64,000 nt of DNA from Cryptomeria japonica (taxonomy: Eukaryota; Streptophyta; Pinopsida; Cupressales; Cupressaceae): contig NC_081407.1 in NCBI RefSeq assembly GCF_030272615.1, positions 379,090,179-379,154,178 on the forward strand. Reading direction: 5' to 3'. The translations under genes and the position numbers were made by a program. A model generated the notes under the pieces. It saw nothing but the letters and a program-made list of their open reading frames with translations, was not told the origin of the DNA and made no database searches. Shown in pieces: positions 23,241 through 35,173 of this stretch (position 1 is its first letter; every line of letters starts with the position of its first letter).

Positions 23241-24440
23241 ATAGGAGGATGACATAACCTTTCGTCAAGGGGGTTAAGGTGATGTAATGGGAGAGCTTGG
23301 GTGATGGGGGTGGATGTGCACATCTTTTGTTTTGTGTGTGTGATGAGTCCCATGGTGATGTTTGGACTGCACAACTTATCGTATTACACAATTAGTTTTG
23401 TGTTGACCCCTCGTTTTTGGACTTAGATAATGCATGACCTTGTTTATGTAAGGATTCCTTGAGATTTCTAATGGTTCGAGTCTTACGTGAGAGGTCCATG
23501 TTGGCTAATTCTTTGACCAACATGGTGATGAGTGATTTAAATTGATTAATAGATCAAATGGTGGTAATTATGATATTATGCCTCGTAATCTAGAGCATTT
23601 ATGACAATGTTTGAAGTTATAGGGATGCTCAGATATTTCCTATAAGATTGCAAATTTTAGAGAAGTATTTGAAAGGATGGGTAGGACAAATTGTAACCTC
23701 TCTTTTATGATATTCGACGACAAGAAGTGAGTCACAATTATTAGAGTTTGATAGGAAGAAGAAGAGACAAATATATTTCTTGGGGGAGGTGTCAGACAAA
23801 AGACTTGTGTATTTTTAAGACAAATCACGACCTCATTATTCACGTTGTCAAGGTTGCTCTCACAGATGAATTTATGAATACTAATCATTGTCACAAGGTA
23901 ATTAACAAGGATATTTCTTGCATGTTCCTAGCCACTTTGTTGGATGCTAGAGAAACTAAGGCCATGACGAAGTTAATGTGCAAGAAGTTGATTTGGAACT
24001 ACTACCTTGGTGAGCTAGAAGGCGCATTGGAGAATGTCAACCCGAACTTGGGGGTTCTTCTCCCAAAAGGCTTATGTATTGAGGCATTGAGGAAGGGAAG
24101 TTGTAAAGTATCCTCTGATTCATTCTTGGGGACCTTCTCTTCTTCGCAAGAGGAAGATAGTAGTGGATCAAAGCATCCTTTTCTTGAAAAAAAATGTCAG
24201 ACCTAGTTTTGGAGAGTGGTGTTGGCTGGTTACATAAATACTTTCAGGATGAGGGCTTAGCAGGTGGCGATGCTATAGAAAAATAGTTTAGCATGGATAT
24301 CAAAGAGGAAAAATATAACTTCGGAAACATGGTTGGGGTCGTGGCAGATGTGGATGTTCATGTTGAATGTGACCTAGACATTCCAATGAAAGCTTGGATG
24401 ACGACAAAGAAGGGTGGGCAATCCAGCAAGTGATCTTGAA
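23241..24440 (+). pseudogene. Unrecognised decayed coding-like sequence downstream of the RNase H remnant
   Basis: The longest frame (23748-24206, 152 residues, ending LEKKCQT) has a fairly protein-like composition (LEGALENVNPNLGVLLPKGL, then an acidic Ser-rich stretch SSSQEEDSSGSK). Another frame continues with WLHKYFQDEGLAGGDAIEK to about 24440. It may be the tail of the same retroelement transcript or a neighbouring host fragment. No family recognised. Confidence 0.35.
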
Positions 24441-24959
24441 TGCCACATTTCTTTTGGCGACTTAGTCAAGTATATATATGCTAATATCATTCTTACTTTG
24501 ATGTGGTTTGTTTTTACTACTACTCTATCTCTTTTTTGCTCATGGAGAATTTTTGTGGGTTTCCCGTGCTCCCTATTTATGAGTTGGCAATTTTATTCAA
24601 ATTTGTATGTGGGTGGGTAGCTTACTAGCATAGGTTGGAAGTGTAGATGAATTCATGAACATATATAATTTCCTTTTATTTCTAATACAATGGGTGCTAT
24701 TCTTACATTGCTATTAATTGATTAAAAAAAGATCAATTAATAAAAGATTACATTGTAATTTATATGTACTATAATTAATTTCATGCATATTATGGCCCAG
24801 CCTTAAACAGCACACACTAAGCTGGTTTGACTGCTTTGGTGGCAGTTGTGGGCCCGTTTCTATCGTCACCATCCGTTTCGGTTGCCAGCTCCAACGTCTC
24901 TTCAAACGGCAGTTGCCGTTTATTTTGAATTCAATGAGTTCCCGCGCGACGTCAGGTGG

Positions 24960-25385
24960 ATGCGTGTGATCGCATAAAACAGGACAATGAGACCTTCAAA
25001 ACAGGACAATGAGACCTTCAAAACAGGACATGGGCATTCATCAAATTGTGATGGAAATTCTTGAGTTCTTGCATTCCAAATGTGGAAGCATAGACCAGAC
25101 ACGTGAACTGTTTGAGCGATGCCTCAAAAAACTGTGGTTTCGTGGAACGCTTGATTGCAGGATATGCACAAAATGCACTTGTCAAAAGAATTTAGAAACG
25201 TTCAAAACTAGTGCGATTCGCAGGTATAGAGCCAAAGCCCACAAACTTTGCCAACATCCTCCCAGCCGGTGCGAAAATGGTAGCTTTGTAACAGGGTATA
25301 GACATCGAATAGAACAATCAAGGAATTTTGTAAGATATCCCTGCAACTGCCCTGTCAGGCGTGTATGTGAAGAAGTAAACCTAAA
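24960..25385 (+). pseudogene. Pentatricopeptide-repeat (PPR) gene fragment
   Basis: Reads DMGIHQIVMEILEFLHSKCG then SIDQTRELFERC, which match the 35-residue PPR pattern (HQ..IE.G....V.NALIDMYAKCGSI..ARELFD). In another frame come equivalents of IAGYAQNALVKR and the next repeat (PTNFANILPAGAKMVAL). At least two frame changes and several stops. PPR proteins normally bind organelle RNA, but this copy cannot be functional. It is clearly related to the minus-strand copy at 63230-63960. Confidence 0.82.
24977..25030 (+). repeat. 22-bp tandem repeat, ~2.4 copies
   Basis: Unit AAACAGGACAATGAGACCTTC starts at 24977 and 24999, with a partial third copy at 25021, which is the native sequence of the PPR pseudogene. 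The related locus at 63.9 kb has only one copy, so the expansion is local. Confidence 0.8.
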
Positions 25386-27380
25386 CATTTAAATGAGAAA
25401 AAAAGAAACTTTATTTAGATCAGTATTTTATTCATTCAAATAAAGATATTTGCAATATACAAAAATGCTTTTTAGTGTCAATTAATCTTTACATTTTATC
25501 CATGGTTTCCTGGGCAAATGTGCTAAGTGTTGTCATTTTATATTAGCTTCTTGTTTTCATTTATATTCTTATGTTTACACGTTTAGAGTATATAGATGTA
25601 GATCGATACTTATTTTATTTTTATAATATCTTGAGCTAAAGTTTCCAATGTATTGTTTGATTAAAGGATTATCATATTTCTTATTGCAAGTATATTTTCT
25701 ATTATGAGCCTCTTTGCTATATGATTAGACATATTGTCACAAGTGAGACCTTGCATTATAGTTATATCGAATTTGTTCTCATAGCCTAAGGTTTGGTTTG
25801 TGGAGAGATGAAAACATCACATGACATTGACTAAAGTTTATAGCTAAAAGATCTCTATCCTCTATAAAATTTGAGGATTGGAAGAAGGTAGTGTAGATAT
25901 CTTCCAATGTGTTGGTAATTGTGTAGAAGGTGCTTTTATTATTCGAAGAGTGCTCAGGAAGGAGAGAATAAAAAACATGGGCACTATTGTAAATAGATGA
26001 GGAAGGAACTAAGCACCTAAACTAAAAAAATCTCAAGAAATAAGCTCATGCAAATGATGTTTAAACCTAGACATGACTTATTCTTTGTTCCCTAAACTTT
26101 AATTTTCACATTAATGATTGATATCTTATCTTAGTCCTAAATTAGAAAAAAAAACTGAAGGATCTAAGTCAATTCTTTGACTATGTGACATTACACAATA
26201 CACACACACATGGACATAATGCCATTAAATTAGAGTCTTAGGACACTAAGGATAAGGATTATCTTCAATGCATAACTAGCATTATAAAATCCTAGTAATA
26301 AAATAATTTTAAAAAAATTAATCTCTCCAAAGGATTATACAACTCTAATTAGATTTCAAGTTTTGTATGGATTGGGGTGCTTATTAAATCCATTTATGAA
26401 TCAATGTTAAAATACTTGGACTTCTTTTGAAGATAATAACTTAATTATATGTAAGGATCCAAAATCAACTCAAGTGCATATTATTTAGCTACTAAATTTA
26501 ATACCATTAGCTTGCAAGTCAATAGTATCAAATTTTATACAAGAATATAAAGATCATCCATTTTTCAATTCTCCCTCAAATGACCATGTGACAATCTCTA
26601 GGACTTATTAGTATTAGTTTCAATGGTTAGTACCCTATGTAATTATGAAAATTGAATAGGGTCAATCTAGAAGTTTACTATGAATTTAATGCATATAGTA
26701 TGTAAGTCATAACCAACCTTTAATTCATTTATTTATATAAGGGATTACATTTCACTTAACTTTCCACCATAAGATCGAGGTTGTTCAAATTCTAGGGACA
26801 ATCCAATCACATCTAGTCTGTTGTTCCACTTGGACACCCTTGCAACAAAGCATATAGTTTCATGGGGTCATGACAATGTCTATAAATTTGGCCATATAAA
26901 ATTCTCTAGATCAAATTATTGTCAAGTACTAAACTAGTTATATGCCTTTTTGCTGTTTCATACATTATATAGAGTTATCTAGCACATATAGGGTCCAATC
27001 GACGAAATAGTCAAAATTCTTTTACAAGACATTATATATTAATTAACTAGACTTATATTTACACGTAAAGTACTACAACAACTTCAATGGGTCCAAAAAT
27101 AAGTCAATAATTTGAACTCCTAAACAAACCAACACCACCTAATTATAACTAGCATAACCATCACTTTATATTCAATAGAATGATCATCATTTGGCATCTA
27201 GAAATATACTAATATGATCAATATTCACCACAAAAGTGACCATGTATGTCTGGTCTCCATTCATTAGTTGTTATACAACATAATGGGGCCTTGTGATTAA
27301 TTATTTTGTAGTTTTTCTTCCTACCGTGCAAGAACTAGGGTGCTTTAATGACAAACACACAAATACAATATGGGATAACC
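25386..27380. other. AT-rich spacer, no gene seen
   Basis: No coding similarity and no repeat structure noticed. It ends at the TTAT target site of the outer DNA element. Confidence 0.55.
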
Positions 27381-27384
27381 TTAT

Positions 27385-27415
27385 GGGTAAGTGCACAAAG
27401 ATGGGGGACCAAAAA
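27385..27415 (+). repeat. Left terminal inverted repeat, outer element
   Basis: Begins GGGTAAGTGCACAAAG directly after TTAT. Matches the reverse complement of 55649-55680 over about 30 bp with about two changes. Confidence 0.8.
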
Positions 27416-27704
27416 GGGGTCTTAAGATCTGTAAAGTGGAAAATTGGGAACCTTAGCCAAATTCTCCACTTGAAAGAAGAGGGGAACTTTACTAAGGTTC
27501 AATTTTCACTTGGGGAAACTTTACATTCAAAAGAGGGGGATGAATCTACTAGACCCAATCCCAAAGGATGCAAGGAGATGCAAGGATTGAATACTAAGTA
27601 GATTGGTTGTGATTGAAATGCAATTGAACCTCTTTTTTAAGTTGTCAAGTTGAATTAAGACTAAATGCTAGAAATGAAGACAAAGTGTGAGAAAATAACA
27701 AGCT

Positions 27705-28200
27705 GCAATTGACTCTCTCTCCCTCCCCCATCCCATCTCTTCCATCTCTCTCGCCTATTGTTTCCCTCCCCCCTCTCTCTCTCCCTCCCCCATCCTATCA
27801 CTTCCCTCTCCCTCTCTCTCTCACCCTCTCTCACTCTCTCTCCCTCCCCCATCCTATCTCTTCCCTCTCCCTCCCATGGTTTCCCTCCCCCCTCTCTCTC
27901 TTTCTCCCTCCCCCATCCAATCTCTTCCCTCTCCCTTGCATTCTTTCCCTCCCCCCTCTATCTCTCTCCCATTGTTCCCCCCTCTCTCTCTTAGATCTCT
28001 CCCTCTTTTCATCAACCCCTACCTCTCTCCCTCCATCTCTCTCACTTGGGTTCTCTCTTTTCCACAAACCATCCCTCCCTCTTTCACTTAAACTCTCTTT
28101 CCCTTTAATCTCTCCATCTTTTTCATCCCTTCCTCCCTATCTCCCTAATATATTCCTCTCTTTCCATCAACCCCTCCCTTCCTCCCTCCATATTTTCAAT
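27705..28200 (+). repeat. CT-rich degenerate microsatellite
   Basis: About 500 bp almost free of purines on the plus strand, made of CTCTCTCC and CCCTCCCCCATCC variants with longer-period repeats of about 60 bp. Open frames in it are composition artefacts. Confidence 0.9.
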
Positions 28201-28208
28201 TGATCTCT

Positions 28209-28240
28209 GGGTAAGTTCACAAAGATGGTGGTCAAAAAGG
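28209..28240 (+). repeat. Left terminal inverted repeat, inner transposon
   Basis: GGGTAAGTTCACAAAGATG followed by GTGGTCAAAAAG. Pairs with 54791-54823 in inverted orientation. Confidence 0.75.
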
Positions 28241-29199
28241 GGGGTATAAGTGGATACTTTTTTTTTTTCTGAAATCAAGTGAACCTTAACTTGGAGGCAA
28301 AATTTGAAAGTCATCCACTCAAGATATGAAAATAATCAAAGAAAAAATATTGTAGTACTCTGAATCTAGTTTCCAAACTATTAAATTTTTTGAAAATTGG
28401 ATAAGATTACGGGGGTCAAATTATTCACACACGAAAAACAGACCCTAGTTTTTTTTTCTGAAAAACATAACATAGTGTCTGACGTGCGCATCAAAAAAGT
28501 CATAGTTAGATTTAGTATTTTGACAAATCCTTTGGCAGAAAGATAGTTAAGAGTGAGCACTAGAAGATGTCTATTTTTTTGTAATTTTTTGTTGAGTATC
28601 AAGTGCACTACAATAATATATAAAAAAATTTAAATTTGGATAAGTATATCAAAAGTTATTAAAAAAATGGTGCACCTATGTTTGTGAGAACTATGGAGAC
28701 ACTGGTAAAAAAAAATCAATAATAATATGTTATTGTTGTTCAAATTTTAAAAATATTATATGGTTAGAAAGCTCAAAAGATGGGTGAAAATATGGTGGCA
28801 ATTTTAGAAATACCCACTTGATGAAGTGTAAACCTAATGATGACAAAGTTGATAAACCAAGTTGATAATATAAAACACGTCATAAATGAGAGAAATGGAG
28901 GGAAATCAAAATTCCAAACTGTAGCTTTGTCATCCAAGCCTATTTCCATGCTAAACAGTCAAAAGCACGTACAGGGTACTTATGGTGTAAGAAGTGCATA
29001 CACTCTCTTTTTACTATAAACATTGTGTATGCGCTATTGTTTAAATTTTGGGTGTGTATAATATGATATTGTATATATAATATATGTATATACATATAAT
29101 ATACAATATTTATATATATATATATGTATATAATAATATATAATATATTAAGTATATATATACACATATAAGTGTATTGTCTCTCCCTCTCAAACACAT
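28241..29199. other. Left subterminal region of the transposon
   Basis: AT-rich, no gene seen. Contains three copies of a short motif (GCACGTACAGGGTAC at 28965, AGTGCATACACT at 28993, TGTGTATGCGCTATT at 29024) that recurs near the right end, then a TA-rich run at 29060-29170. Confidence 0.5.
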
Positions 29200-29299
29200 A
29201 CAAGGTCTCTCTCTCTCTCTATCTCTCTATCCCCTTCTCCATTCCTCCATACCCCATCCCTCTCTCTCTCCCTCCCTCTCTCCCCTTCTCCCTTCCTCC

Positions 29300-29361
<62 letters not shown>

Positions 29362-29430
29362 TCTCCCTTCCTCTGTACCCCATCCCTCTTTCTCTTCTTC
29401 TCTCCCTCCCTCCCTCCATACCCCACTGCA
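29200..29430 (+). repeat. CT microsatellite
   Basis: Starts after CAAGGT and includes a pure (CT)n run of about 60 bp at 29300-29360 between degenerate CTTCTCCCTTCCTCCAT units. Confidence 0.9.
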
Positions 29431-29656
29431 ATTGTGTCTGCACTTCTATAGAAGTAAGTAAATTTATTTCTTGTCTGCAACTTCCTCTTTGATATTTATC
29501 ATGTATGCTCTCCTAAGAAAATTGACTGATGGATTTGTGTGTGTATATTGAATAGGAGGAATAGGGTTTGAAATTGAACCATAGATGCATTACCGTGACA
29601 AACAAGGAAACCTGCAGCAATATTCTACTCAAATGTGTTTTTAATGAGCAGAGAAG

Positions 29657-29986
29657 ATGTGGAAAATAGTGTCAACAAAGCAACATGATGAGTCAGAGTA
29701 CCTGCAATATGTTTTTCAAAAAGAAACAACTAGTAGGAAGAGAAAGAGGGAGAGTAACACAGATGATGTCCTAGAGAATGATAGTGGTGGGTATGCGAGA
29801 GTTCCCATTTTGTTACACAACGCCTGTCACCTAAAGAAATTAAAGTTTGTTGTATGCATGGCAGTGGTAGTATATGATGATCATCACTTGTCAAAAGGCT
29901 TGGAACAGTACATACCTATAAAAGAAATCAAGTGTGTAATTCCTATAATCATAATCGAGATCAGTCCTATAACCTTGCCAATTTAA
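29657..29986 (+). CDS. Unrecognised 109-aa open frame
   Basis: Open frame with a basic cluster that could be a nuclear signal (SRKRKRES) followed by an acidic patch (NTDDVLEND). No known family. It lies in the 5' part of the transposon and might be an exon of gene 1 or a chance frame. Confidence 0.25.
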   Translation: MWKIVSTKQHDESEYLQYVFQKETTSRKRKRESNTDDVLENDSGGYARVPILLHNACHLKKLKFVVCMAVVVYDDHHLSKGLEQYIPIKEIKCVIPIIIIEISPITLPI

Positions 29987-30180
29987 TAGCATCATATGTT
30001 TTAGAACTTAGGCAGTACTCTTAGGGTTAGGTCAAGCTCTTACACTTTCTTTTTAGTGAATCCTCATTGTTTGTTCGCTTGGAGTCTCTCTTATGCTGAC
30101 AATGGTCTAACTTAGCTATATCAAAACTAAAATATTGATGTTCTATTGTATGATGTTTTATTCATTACTTTAAATTTAAT

Positions 30181-30610
30181 ATATCATTTTATTAGCTCAC
30201 CATATGATGCCTTAGGTGTCATTAGAGGTCATATTGTTTCCTAAGAGGTCATATGGTGTCCTTTGACCCCTTAGGACACCATATGACCCCTTAAGACACC
30301 ATACGGCCCATAATAACACCATATGGTGTCCTAAGGGGTCATAGGATGCCATATGACCCCTTAAGACACCATACGGCCCATAATAACACCATATGGTGTC
30401 CTAAGGGGTCATAGGATGCCATATGACCCCTTGGGACACCAATGATCCATAACAACACTATATGGTGTTCTAAAGGGTCATATGGTGTTCTATGACCCCT
30501 TAGGACACTATTTGGTGTCGTAATAGGTCCTATGGTGTGCTGAGGGATAATATAGTGTCATATGACCCCTTAGATGTTGTTAGGGGTCATTTGGGGTTCT
30601 AAGGGTCATA
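30181..30610. repeat. Strand-symmetric (palindromic) minisatellite
   Basis: Built from CATATGGTGTCCTAAGGGG and its own reverse complement, alternating many times. Two exact consecutive 70-bp units lie at 30281-30350 and 30351-30420. Each unit can fold back on itself. It passes directly into the CT tract. Confidence 0.9.
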
Positions 30611-30619
30611 TTGTGTTAT

Positions 30620-31176
<557 letters not shown>

Positions 31177-31206
31177 TTCACATTTTTTCTACTACCAATA
31201 ACATGT

Positions 31207-31385
31207 ACGAGGTACTAAACCTATTAGTTCATTGTCCTGCCATAACTTTTTTAAGGCGTAGGAGTGCGTACGCAGTACTTATTACTTATAAGTGTGTATA
31301 GGGTATTGACCCCATTATTCGTTGCCCTGCGATAAAATTTTTTAGGCTTAGAAGTGCGTACACACTAATTATTAGTATAGAATGG
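31207..31385 (+). repeat. ~90-bp degenerate tandem duplication with GTGCGTACGC motifs
   Basis: 31207-31296 and 31297-31385 share CCTGC.ATAA, TTTTTTAGGC, AGTGCGTAC and TTATTA in the same order. A further motif copy, TAGCACGTACGCTA, is at 31453-31466. It belongs to the transposon's 5' region, upstream of gene 1. Confidence 0.7.
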
Positions 31386-31749
31386 GAAAAAAAAAATACC
31401 GTTGGGCTTGCCAACATTTTATGGACTAACAATGCACACATGGTTATTAATGTAGCACGTACGCTATACATAGACATAGTTTTAGTTGCCCAAGAGCCTC
31501 AACAGCCTCAAAAGAAGTTTTTGAGGTCGTTGAAGGCCCCACTGGAACTATGTCTGCACTTCTATCATTGTTTTATACATAGAAGTGAGTGAATTTTTTG
31601 TTTTTGCATGATTTCAAATCATTGAATTGTTGTTCTTATTAGTTTTGTCAATAGTATTATGATTGTTTAATAGTTTGATTCCAAAAAATAGTGATAAGAT
31701 GCATATTTATGGTTATTTGTTTGTTTATGAACTTTTGTTTACATATATA

Positions 31750-32391
31750 TGTGAGATTCTACAAGAAGCGAGAATTGAGCCAAGATCTGATGTCGGTCAT
31801 AGATCACATGCAACTCCTCACGTAACAAATGATCAAAGATCAAAATAGTTGAATGAAGATAATTTCGATATGAGAGAGAAATAGAGACAAAGAAGAGAAT
31901 TTGGAGAAGACTCTCACCGAGCTATCACTTCACCTGCTTGACTAGTGAAGGTGAGAGTATAGTGCTTATTATATAGAAAAATATAAGCATATACATCCAA
32001 GGGGTGCATTAACTCCTATTCCCCATAAAAAGTGGGAGGTTTTACCTTCTTGGTAAATGCCAAAACATGTGGCATAACCTACTTACATGAAGACAAAAAA
32101 GGAGTTGAGAAAGTTGGCACATAAGGCCAAAAGAGGGTGTGAAACCCAACTACCCCATAACCCACTTAGGAAATGACAAAATAGTGGTTATGAGAGGTGG
32201 CACAACAAGCCAAAAGAGGGTGTGTAACTCAACTACCGATGTGAGGTGGAGAGTTACACATGTAGCTAAAGTATTTTTCCATGTGTCTTCATATAAACCA
32301 CTCCTATTAACCTAAGCAAGCTTAAATAATATGTGTGTAGGAAAAAATAAATATCTCCTAACATACGGAAAATAAAAAACCTACACTAACA
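31750..32391 (-). repeat. Element B 3' LTR
   Basis: 642-bp terminal repeat at the downstream end of the minus-strand element, followed inside by the purine tract. Near-identical to 37668-38309. Confidence 0.93.
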
Positions 32392-32400
32392 CCCCCCCTT
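32392..32400 (-). other. Element B polypurine tract
   Basis: Minus strand AAGGGGGGG directly next to the 3' LTR. Confidence 0.85.
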
Positions 32401-32545
32401 AAGCGTAGCTTAGGTGGGTGAAAATATGGGTCCCGACAAATGCAACCATGTTAGGTACCCATGTACATAGATAGCCCCCCCAAAAGAAGAAGCCCCCCAT
32501 AAGACGAATAGCACCCCCCTAAATAAGGAGAGAAAGAAAGAAGGA

Positions 32546-35173
32546 CTAAGAAATCCCTCCTGAAGTAGACACCTGTCGTATCCCAAGCAAAGATCGCAAA
32601 TGAAGAAACTTGCTTTCGGTGAAGGGTTTGGTGAAGATGTCTGTAGTTTGCTCCATTGTTGAACAATACTTAAGATCAATGATGCCTTCCTGAATGAGCT
32701 CCCGAATATAGTGCATATATATCTCAATGTGTTTCGTTCTCTGGTGATGAACTGGATTTCTTGAGATCTGTATAGCACTTTGATTATCACAAAAGATGAT
32801 AGTAGGCTTCCTAACTGGAATACCAAACTTAGTGAGAATATTCTGAAGCCAAATAGCCTCAGTGGTGGCATTAACTGCCCTTCGATACTTAGCCTCTATT
32901 GATGAAAGAGAAATTGCAGACTGCTTCTTACTCGACCAACAAACTGGACCAAAACCAAGTGAGAAGCAATACCCTGAAGTGGATTTGCGATCCTGAGAAT
33001 CACCCGCCCAATCTGAATCCGTATATCCCACCAAGTCAATATCCATGCCTGCTACATACTGAATTCCATAATTGTGAGTACCTTGAATGTAGTGGAGAAT
33101 TCGCTTAGCTGCTTTCCAATGCAGGTCATGTGGCTCCTGCATGAATCTAGAGACCATGCCCACCGCATATGAAATGTCAGGTCTCGTATGAGTCAAGTAG
33201 ATGAGGCTCCCAACAATTTGTCGATATAAAGTGCTATCAACCAAGGGTGAAGAGAACTTAGCCTCAAGTTTGACCCCAGACAAAAAAGGAGTAGGTGCAG
33301 GTTTATAGTCGGCCATGTGAAATCTAGAGAGCATATCGAGTGCATACTTGGGTTGTCCAAGAAAGATGCCTAAAGAAGATTGAGTAATCTCAATTCCCAA
33401 GAAGTAATGTAGAAGACCCAAGTCTGACATTAGAAATCTATCATGTAGAGCAGTTTTCACTACCTTGATGGTGGATGAGTGACTCCTTGTAATCAAAAAG
33501 TCATCAACATAGAGAACTAGAAATGTGAGAGTATCATCCTGGTGCAGAATATAGACGTTTGGATCAAAATGGCATCGAGTAAAACCAACTGTCAGAAGGA
33601 AGAAGTCCATCTTGGCATACCAAGCTCGAGGAGCTTGTTTGAGGCCATAGAGAGACTTTCAAAGTCGACACACAAGTGAAGGATCTTGAACAAACCCTTG
33701 TGGCTGCTCCATGTAGATTTCCTCCTAAAGGTTACCATGAAGAAATGTACTCTTGACATCCATCTGATGAACTTTCCAATGATGGGTTGTAGCAATAGCA
33801 AGGACAAGCCGAATGGAATTCATCTTAGCAACTGGAGCAAAAGTCTCAGAGTAATCAACCCCTGGAACTTGGGAAAAGCCTTTTGCTACCAAGCGAGCCT
33901 TATACTTATCAAACGACCCATCTGTTGCAAATTTTGTTCGATAGATCCACTTGTATCGAACAAGTTTCCTTCCCTTAGGAAGAGGAACTAAATCCCATGT
34001 GTGATTCCTTTCTAAGGAATTAAACTCTTCTTGCATTGCAGCATCCCATTCGAGAACACCTGTAGCTTCTTGAAAAGACTATGGATCAGAAGCTAAAGCA
34101 ATGAAGAGATGTGGAGCTTGCTGAAATTGTGACCTAGTTCTTCTAGAATCTGATGGATCACCAAGCCAATCTCCTGTTGACTCAAAAGTTTGTCGAGCCC
34201 AAAGAGGCACTGAAGCTGGAGAGTCTGGGGGAGAATCATCAACCTCTGAAGGATGACTATGAGAAGAATGTGAATCCTCACCATCACTGTCACCATCTAA
34301 AGTGGAGGAAGAAGACTCCTAAACAGGATTAGGAGGATTAAGATCCTCAGAAGAACTGTCAACATCATGCAATGTCTCCAATGTGATAGTGGATGGAGAA
34401 GTGGTATGAGAAGAAATAGAAGAACTCTCCTCAAAATGAACACTCCTCTCAATGAATAACTCATGTGTAGAGGGATGGAGAAGTCTATACCCTTTGACAT
34501 CATCTGGATACCCAACAAATATGCAAGGCTTGCTCTGTGGATCCATAGCCTTGCATTTCTCTACTGGAATGTGGGCCCATGCAAGAGAACCAAACACTCT
34601 GAAATGCTTAACTGTAGGTTTCCAACCGGTCCAAGCTTGAAAAGGAGTTACCCCCTTCACAGCTTTATGAGGAACTCGATTCTAGATGTAACATGCACAA
34701 TTGATGGCCTCTGCCCAATACTGAGGTGCTAAAGACTTGGAGTGAATCATACAATTTGTCATCTCCTTCAAGGACCTATTCTTTTGTTCTACGACACCAT
34801 TCTATTGAGGACTATATGGAACTATGTGCTACATGTTGATACCTTCTAAAGCACAAAATTGTTCAAACTGATTATTAACATATTCACCCCCATTATCTGT
34901 ACGCAGAATCTTGATGAACTTCCCATATTGTTTCTCTGCAAAAGCTTAAAAATCTAGAAAATTCTCAAATACCTCAGACTTTTGTTTGAGAAAGTAAACC
35001 CATGTAAATCTGGAAAAGTCATCAATAAATGTTAAGACATATCTAGCCCTACTGAAAGATGGCTGTGGAAATGGTCCTACCAAGTCACTATGTACCAACT
35101 CCAATAGCTGTGGAGCTCTCCATGCTTTGCCTTTATCATACTTCTCCTCAAGATGTTTACCAAGAATACATCC
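32546..35173 (-). pseudogene. pol: Element B integrase, RT and RNase H (broken)
   Basis: Minus-strand pol. Integrase keeps its acidic positions (HSDLVGPF, RTDNGGEY, NGVVEQKN) but has stops near 34950, 34820, 34800 and 34683. RT begins WDLVPLPKGRKLVRYKW, with HQMDVKSTFLHG, stops near 33728 and 33660, and then the intact 354-residue segment 32546-33610 carrying LYVDD, YTDSDWAGDSQDRKSTSG and DNQSAIQISRNP, ending TDIFTKPF and a short tail. In RNase H the usual STEAEY reads SIEAKY. Most stops fit CAG/CAA/TGG changed to TAG/TAA/TGA. Confidence 0.9.

Noticed and set aside
24414-24620. 68-codon hydrophobic frame
   Set aside because: T-rich DNA gives Phe/Leu/Trp by chance; no relatives recognised.
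27293-27601. 102-codon frame crossing the outer terminal repeat
   Set aside because: It runs across the TTAT/GGGTAAG boundary of the element, so it is unlikely to be a gene.
27709-28203. Ser/Pro/Leu-rich open frames in CT tracts (also at 29172-29492, 30574-31301 and their Arg/Glu-rich complements)
   Set aside because: They are direct translations of CT/GA microsatellites in every frame and have no gene features.
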